A stretch of DNA of 11,360 nucleotides from an uncultured Bdellovibrio sp. (GTDB lineage: Bacteria; Bdellovibrionota; Bdellovibrionia; Bdellovibrionales; Bdellovibrionaceae), in contig CAMLMF010000039.1 of assembly GCA_946480995.1 (NCBI GenBank), forward strand, positions 1 through 11,360, written 5' to 3'. Made by a program: the position numbers and the translations under genes. The notes beneath the pieces are model-generated. The model saw only the letters and a program-made list of their open reading frames with translations, ran no database searches and was not told the origin of the DNA. The stretch's first letter is position 1, and each line of letters opens with the position of its first letter. Below are positions 7,343 through 11,360 of this stretch, one piece after another.

Positions 7343-7358
7343 CATGACACCCGTCATG
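7343..7358. promoter_or_regulatory. perfect inverted repeat CATGAC-N4-GTCATG in the sdhC-etfB divergent promoter region
   Basis: CATGAC (7343-7348), ACCC, GTCATG (7353-7358): a perfect 6-bp palindrome with a 4-base spacer, the size of a dimeric regulator site. It is 81 bases from the sdhC start and 85 bases from the etfB start, almost midway, so one bound protein could control both operons. It is not a standard FNR (TTGAT-N4-ATCAA) or CRP (TGTGA-N6-TCACA) site. No convincing -35/-10 pair could be placed for either gene; GATAAA (7409-7414) with an upstream TG is a weak candidate -10 for etfB. Confidence 0.5.
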
Positions 7359-7442
7359 TTTCGCGACACGTTAAATATGGAATTTAGTTTTGCCTTTCCT
7401 GGACTTGGGATAAAACGAAACCTCTTAAAAACGGGGTAAAAT

Positions 7443-8216
7443 ATGAAGATTTTTGTGTGCATCAAGCAGGTGCCGGACACCGAAACAAAGATTAAGATCA
7501 CTCCTGACCAAAACGGAATCGATACGGCGGGAATTAAATGGGTTTTAAACCCTTATGACGAATATGCGGTGGAAGAGGCAGTAAAGCTTCGTGATGCCAA
7601 CGCCGGATCCCAAGTGTGGGTTTTAAGCGTCGGACCAAAGGCCCGCGTTGTAGAATCTCTGCGCACAGCGCTTGCGATGGGTGCGGATGAGGCCATCGTA
7701 GTAAACGCTGAAAATTTGGATAATTACTCAACTGCCAAAGCATTAGCTGAAGTTATTAAGGCTGAAGGTGGCGCCAAAGTTATTTTCTCTGGAAAACTTG
7801 CTATTGACGACAATGCGTCTTCAGTCAGCCAAATGCTTGCTGAGTTCTTAAACGCGCCTCACTCTACAGTTGTATCAAAATTCACATTCGGCGGAGAAAA
7901 CGTCGTGGTTGAGCGCGATATCGAAGGTGGGGCTAAAGAAGTTGTGCAAATGATGACTCCGGCAGTCGTTGCGGCAAACAAAGGCTTAAATATGCCTCGT
8001 TATGCAAGCCTTCCAGGCATCATGAAAGCAAAAAAGAAAGTGATCAAAGAAATCGAATTCGCTTCTTTGAACATTCCTGCTTCTGACATCAAAGTAAAAT
8101 ACTCTGGTTTCACTCTTCCAGCAGACAAACCACCAGTAAAAATGATCGCGGGCGACTCTTCAGCGCAAACTGCAGAGCTAGTTAAACTTCTTCGCGACGA
8201 AGCGAAAGTTCTATAG
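7443..8216 (+). CDS. etfB: electron transfer flavoprotein subunit beta
   Basis: Small subunit of ETF, the soluble carrier that takes electrons from acyl-CoA and related dehydrogenases and passes them to ETF:quinone oxidoreductase. 257 residues, usual length. The N terminus (MKIFVCIKQVPDTETKIKI) and NPYDEYAVEEAVKL (36-49) are family hallmarks, as is the segment GKLAIDDNASSVSQML (117-132) lining the AMP site. The ETF-beta signature region is VVERDIEGGAKEVVQMMTPAVVAA (155-178), followed by NKGLNMPRYASLPGIMKAKKK, the recognition loop by which partner dehydrogenases bind. The IDDNASSVSQ variant fits ordinary, non-bifurcating ETFs better than bifurcating ones, in my judgement. ACGGGG lies a few bases upstream of the ATG as a modest ribosome binding site. 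First gene of etfB-etfA. Confidence 0.97.
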   Translation: MKIFVCIKQVPDTETKIKITPDQNGIDTAGIKWVLNPYDEYAVEEAVKLRDANAGSQVWVLSVGPKARVVESLRTALAMGADEAIVVNAENLDNYSTAKALAEVIKAEGGAKVIFSGKLAIDDNASSVSQMLAEFLNAPHSTVVSKFTFGGENVVVERDIEGGAKEVVQMMTPAVVAANKGLNMPRYASLPGIMKAKKKVIKEIEFASLNIPASDIKVKYSGFTLPADKPPVKMIAGDSSAQTAELVKLLRDEAKVL

Positions 8217-8225
8217 GGGACTGAC

Positions 8226-9194
8226 ATGGGAAAAATTTTAGTTTTTGCTGAACATACAAACGGAAAACTTAAACGCAGCTCAATCGAACTTTTGCAGGCA
8301 GCTGCAAAATCTGGAAACACTGTTTCTGCGGTTGTTTTCGGCTCACATGCAGCTGATGTTGCCGCAGCCGCGGGCCAAAATGGTGCTAACGAAGTTCATC
8401 TTTTCAAAGATGCGGCTTTAGACGCCTACAATCCAGAGCTTTTCACTGCAAACATGGCGACAGCCGTTGAAAAAATCCAGCCTTCGATCATCTTGGCCTC
8501 AGCTTCTTCAACAGGAAAAGATCTTTTCCCACGTGTTGCAGCTCGTTTGGGTGCTGGTGTGGCTTCGGATTGCACAGAGCTGACTATCTCTGGTGACTCA
8601 GTGACGGCAACAAAACCAATGTACTCTGGTAAATGTTTTGCCAAAGTGGGTTTTGAAAACACGTCTTTGAAAATCGTTTTAATGCGCGCCAACCAACTTC
8701 CAGTAGCAGCTGCGGACGCTTCTAAATCTGCTTCTGTCGTTGAGCAAGCGGTTGCAAAGCCGGATCTTAAAACTTTGATCAAAGAGATCGTTAAAGGCAC
8801 AAGTGAAAAACTTGATTTAACGGAAGCAAATATCATTGTTGGTGGTGGCCGCGGCCTAAAAGAAGCGGCGAACTTTAAAATCCTTAATGATCTTGCTGAC
8901 GTTTTAGGTGCAACTGTGGGCGCTTCTCGTGCGGTTGTTGATGCGGGCTGGGTCAGTCACGGTATGCAAGTGGGACAAACTGGTAAAACAGTCGCTCCTT
9001 CTTTGTACATCGCGGTTGGTATCTCGGGCGCAATTCAACATTTGGCCGGCATGAGCGGTTCAAAAGTGATCGTTGCGATCAACAATGACCCTAACGCTCC
9101 AATCTTCCAAAAGGCGACATACGGAATCGTTGGCGACGCTTTGGAAATCGTTCCTAAATTGACTGAAGAGTTTAAAAAAGCTCTGCACCACTAA
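8226..9194 (+). CDS. etfA: electron transfer flavoprotein subunit alpha
   Basis: Large subunit of ETF; holds the redox-active FAD. 322 residues, usual length. Residues 1-190 form the N-terminal alpha/beta domain ([37 protein letters not shown]). The C-terminal FAD domain shows VGGGRG (205-210), [11 protein letters not shown] (232-242), [11 protein letters not shown] (248-258), and the ETF-alpha signature [17 protein letters not shown] (260-276) with His272, then [14 protein letters not shown]. All flavin-contact segments are present. It starts 9 bases after the etfB stop, with AGGGG overlapping that stop and 6 bases before the ATG, so the two are cotranscribed and probably translationally coupled, in keeping with an equimolar heterodimer. 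The downstream acyltransferase-like gene begins 2 bases after its stop. Confidence 0.97.
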   Translation: MGKILVFAEHTNGKLKRSSIELLQAAAKSGNTVSAVVFGSHAADVAAAAGQNGANEVHLFKDAALDAYNPELFTANMATAVEKIQPSIILASASSTGKDLFPRVAARLGAGVASDCTELTISGDSVTATKPMYSGKCFAKVGFENTSLKIVLMRANQLPVAAADASKSASVVEQAVAKPDLKTLIKEIVKGTSEKLDLTEANIIVGGGRGLKEAANFKILNDLADVLGATVGASRAVVDAGWVSHGMQVGQTGKTVAPSLYIAVGISGAIQHLAGMSGSKVIVAINNDPNAPIFQKATYGIVGDALEIVPKLTEEFKKALHH

Positions 9195-9196
9195 TC

Positions 9197-9850
9197 GTGT
9201 TTAGAAAGTATTTTCTTCCGATTATTGTGTTTGTTTTCTACCGAACCCTCTCATGGACATGGAGGGTTCGGATTATCGAACCTGATTCTTTACAGAAATC
9301 CCTAGAAACAAAAAAATCCGTCGTTCTGTCGCACTGGCATGGTGATGAACTTGCTCTTTTATCGATCGTTAAGCGCTATCGAATTGCGACCATTGCATCA
9401 CAATCTAAAGACGGCGAACTAATGGCCACGGTTCTAAAATGGTTGGGCGCAAAAACCAGTCGCGGCTCTTCAACACGCGGTGGAGTGCAAGCCTTAAAAG
9501 GTCTTTTGCGTTTAGTAAAAGACGGGGGAAATTGCAGCTTTGCGGTTGATGGCCCAAAGGGCCCGTTACATAAAGTAAAGCCCGGCGTCTTTGAACTTTC
9601 ACGCATGATTAACGGGCCGATATACGCGGCCGGAGTGGCCTGCGATCGCGCGATTCATTTTCCCAAATCGTGGAATAAAACTTATCTGCCAAAACCCTTC
9701 GCAAAAATTATTATTTATTGGGTCGGCCCCCTTGCTCCGGTGGCCAGAGAAGCAGATCCGCGCAACCCAGACCTTGCTCTAGAGTTAGAAGCACTTTTGA
9801 GCCATGCAAGACAGCAAGCTCTTAAATTCATTGCCGATAATGATGCCTAG
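9197..9850 (+). CDS. DUF374 / lysophospholipid acyltransferase-like protein
   Basis: 217 residues. The N terminus (LPIIVFVFYRTLSWTW) is a likely membrane anchor. Family features in order: VVLSHWHGDELALL (42-55), the W-H-G box that stands in place of the PlsC HxxxxD motif; SQSKDGELMATVLKWLGAKTSRGSSTRGG (68-96); the phosphate-binding-like DGPKGP (118-123); and GPIYAAGVACDRAIHFPKSWNK (140-161). This pattern matches the DUF374 family, related to lipid A and phospholipid acyltransferases; the acceptor is not known, lipid A or a lyso-lipid being likely. It starts with GTG 2 bases after the etfA stop and has no clear Shine-Dalgarno sequence, so translation probably depends on ribosomes leaving etfA. 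A second GTG at 9227 is possible but would cut the membrane segment. Lipid work beside ETF fits a lipid theme only loosely. Confidence 0.88.
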   Translation: MFRKYFLPIIVFVFYRTLSWTWRVRIIEPDSLQKSLETKKSVVLSHWHGDELALLSIVKRYRIATIASQSKDGELMATVLKWLGAKTSRGSSTRGGVQALKGLLRLVKDGGNCSFAVDGPKGPLHKVKPGVFELSRMINGPIYAAGVACDRAIHFPKSWNKTYLPKPFAKIIIYWVGPLAPVAREADPRNPDLALELEALLSHARQQALKFIADNDA

Positions 9851-9903
9851 TGCTAGCGTTGATGGGTGACTTGTTCTCAACTTTTTAAAGGGACTTTTAA
9901 AGT

Positions 9904-10713
9904 ATGAAACTTATTATCAGCGCCTTGTTGCTTATCTCTGCAACCTCATACGCTCAAAAAGCTACGGATGTCGTGGCCCAAGTAGGAAAAAAATCTATCA
10001 CGGTTGAAGACTTCAATAAGAAGTACAACGAGGTGAAAAGCCAAACGGTCAATCCGCCAACAAAAGCTGATTTCCTGGAAGACCTTATCCGCTATGAAGT
10101 GGGCCTGCAAGAAGCTGAAAAACGTGGCTTACAAAAAGATCCGATCGTTTTAGAGCGTCTGGATCAAGAGATGTACAAAGCTCTTCTTGAAAAAGAGTTG
10201 GGACCTCGTATTCAAAAAATTCAAGTCTCTGACAAAGAAATGCAGACTTGGTACGCGAAAAACCCAGAACTTAGAACAAGCCACATCTTGATTGAGTACA
10301 AAGCTGGCGCGACTCCAGCACAAATTGCTGAAGCAAAAAAACGTGCTAACGAAATTTATGACGAAGTTAAAAAAAGTAAGCGTCCGTTTGAAGAGCTAGT
10401 GAAGCTTTATTCTGACGATGCGTTGTCGAAACAAGCGGGTGGCGACATCGGTTGGCAGTCTCGAGTGACTTTAGTTCCAAGCTATTATGAAGCGGCTTCT
10501 GATATGAAAGTGGGCGAGGTAAGAGGGCTTATCGAGTCACAATTCGGATTCCACGTTATTAAGCTTACGGGTCGTCGCAGTTTTGAAAATGCAAATAAAC
10601 GCCAACTTCGCGCGGCTGTTTATGACGAAAAAAGAAAGCAAATCTTTAATGAGTTCTTCGAGAAGTTGAAGAAATCTTACTCGATTAAAGAAAATACAAG
10701 CGCGATCAAATAA
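9904..10713 (+). CDS. secreted peptidyl-prolyl cis-trans isomerase, parvulin type (SurA/PpiC-like)
   Basis: Folding factor acting in the periplasm on secreted or outer-membrane proteins. 269 residues. Signal peptide 1-17 (MKLIISALLL..., cleavage SYA|Q). Residues about 20-115 are the helical SurA-type N-domain (VVAQVGKKSITVEDFNKKY; DFLEDLIRYEVGLQEAEKRG). The parvulin domain spans about 122-223: RTSHILI with His127, the long helix AKKRANEIYDEVKKS, FEELVKLYSDDALSKQAGGDIGW, VGEVRGLIESQFGFHVIKL with His217. These two histidines and the GGDIGW strand are the conserved active-site parts. The tail is helical and Lys-rich. AAGGGA (9888-9893) lies 10 bases before the ATG, a longer spacing than usual. 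The 53-base gap from the acyltransferase gene shows no terminator; a promoter there is possible but not evident. It precedes a second SurA-like gene. Confidence 0.94.
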   Translation: MKLIISALLLISATSYAQKATDVVAQVGKKSITVEDFNKKYNEVKSQTVNPPTKADFLEDLIRYEVGLQEAEKRGLQKDPIVLERLDQEMYKALLEKELGPRIQKIQVSDKEMQTWYAKNPELRTSHILIEYKAGATPAQIAEAKKRANEIYDEVKKSKRPFEELVKLYSDDALSKQAGGDIGWQSRVTLVPSYYEAASDMKVGEVRGLIESQFGFHVIKLTGRRSFENANKRQLRAAVYDEKRKQIFNEFFEKLKKSYSIKENTSAIK

Positions 10714-10725
10714 GGATTGTTGCAT

Positions 10726-11360
10726 ATGAAATTCCTAAAGAGCCCCGCACAAACGGGGCTTTTTATTTTGTTAAGTCTGGCTTTGGCAGGTTGTCCTTCA
10801 AGCTATCAAAAAATTTCCACGAAGCCCGTGGAAAAGGTGAACGACCACGTTTTAACTGCCAAGCAATTCGCAAATCAACTGGCTAGACGACTTCGCAGCT
10901 TCGATGCTCTGGCCGCCAAAGATCCGAATAATATTATGCGGATCAAAGAAGAAATTCTGCGCGACTTTCTGGTGAAGAGCTTAACGCTAGACTGGGCTCG
11001 CGCACAGAATATCGTTATCGCCGAGGCCGCCCTTGATAAAGAAGTAGATGCCTTGCGCGCGCATTATCCCGACGATCTTTCGTTCCGCCGTTCTTTGGCG
11101 CAAGAAAACTTAGCCTTTTCAGAGTGGCGCGAAGAACTTCGCTATTCATTGGTTGAAAAGGAAGTTTTCAAAAAAATTAATGAAATGATAATTGATTCGC
11201 CCAGTTTATTGTCACAAGGTTTTTTAACAGTTATAGATTTACAGACTAGATATTCCCCAAGTACAGCAAAAAATTCAAAACCAAATCCTGAATTTGGACT
11301 TGCTAGAGTTAATAATGATGTCATAAGAGAATTAATGACAATTAAAGATAAAATTACTGA
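10726..11360 (+). CDS. SurA-like lipoprotein, 3' part replaced by unlike AT-rich sequence; runs off the window
   Basis: Open from the ATG at 10726 to the edge (211 codons, no stop). AAGGA (10712-10716) overlaps the stop of the upstream isomerase gene, 9 bases before the ATG. Residues 1-22 are a lipoprotein signal peptide with lipobox LAGC, lipidated Cys at 23. Residues about 35-152 match the SurA N-domain: EKVNDHVLTAKQFANQL, EEILRDFLVKSL, ARAQNIVIAEAALDKEVDAL, FRRSLAQENLAFSEWREELRY, EKEVFKKIN. In homologues a parvulin domain starts soon after; here the sequence turns into IIDSPSLLSQGFLTVIDLQ..., which I do not recognise, and GC drops from about 50% to about 29%. The gene may be a genuine chimera, a lipoprotein interrupted by an insertion, or the product of a sequence join. 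A separate gene could instead begin at the in-frame ATG at 11185, though no ribosome binding site is near it. Confidence 0.75.
   Translation, partial: MKFLKSPAQTGLFILLSLALAGCPSSYQKISTKPVEKVNDHVLTAKQFANQLARRLRSFDALAAKDPNNIMRIKEEILRDFLVKSLTLDWARAQNIVIAEAALDKEVDALRAHYPDDLSFRRSLAQENLAFSEWREELRYSLVEKEVFKKINEMIIDSPSLLSQGFLTVIDLQTRYSPSTAKNSKPNPEFGLARVNNDVIRELMTIKDKIT
10737..10769 (+). terminator. intrinsic terminator inside the first codons of the SurA-like lipoprotein gene
   Basis: Stem AGCCCCG (10741-10747) / CGGGGCT (10754-10760) with loop CACAAA, extended by AAAG (10737-10740) pairing with TTTT (10761-10764) through one G-T wobble, then ATTTTG. This is a textbook Rho-independent terminator on the plus strand, 24 bases after the isomerase stop. 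It lies within codons 4-15 of the lipoprotein gene, encoding the h-region of its signal peptide. Confidence 0.85.

Noticed and set aside
10761..10794. Downstream start for the lipoprotein to avoid the terminator
   Set aside because: A TTG at 10768 would leave a signal sequence without positively charged residues before the lipobox.
11142..11324. 60-codon minus-strand open frame
   Set aside because: It spans both sides of the composition break antisense to the lipoprotein frame, has no binding site and no recognisable sequence.

Overview
The window looks like chromosomal DNA from a Bdellovibrio-like predatory bacterium (Bdellovibrionota). This is inferred from the gene set, the protein style (B-type succinate dehydrogenase, secreted subtilase, SurA-like folding factors) and a base composition near 45-50% GC; no marker gene proves it. 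Eleven protein genes can be supported, two of them cut by the window edges. No rRNA, tRNA, CRISPR array or recognisable transposase is visible.

Left part (1-3700). The tail of an alpha/beta hydrolase runs rightward to 229 and meets a leftward secreted S8 serine peptidase (291-1943); the hairpin between them is the peptidase terminator. Further leftward genes follow: an unrecognised 90-residue protein (2121-2393) and trpS (2642-3646), each separately spaced, with a clear terminator after trpS.

Centre (3700-9850). A leftward sdhC-sdhA-sdhB operon encodes a complete three-subunit succinate:quinone oxidoreductase of the single-cytochrome-b type. Its 3' end runs into a GC-rich, hairpin-filled element (about 3732-3860, possibly to 3890) bounded by imperfect inverted repeats, then a terminator just upstream of trpS. 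Divergently, etfB-etfA encode the electron transfer flavoprotein, followed 2 bases later by a DUF374 acyltransferase-like gene. The 180-base gap between sdhC and etfB carries two inverted repeats that could be shared operators. The two operons together feed electrons from succinate and from acyl-CoA oxidation into the quinone pool, as expected of a cell living on amino acids and lipids.

Right part (9850-11360). A secreted parvulin-type peptidyl-prolyl isomerase is followed by a SurA-like lipoprotein gene. Two things stand out here. A strong intrinsic terminator lies inside the lipoprotein's signal-peptide codons. From about 11160 the GC content falls abruptly to roughly 29%, and the protein stops looking like SurA exactly where a parvulin domain should begin. 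The reading frame stays open to the window edge, so this is either the start of an inserted foreign element, a chimeric gene, or a sequence join.
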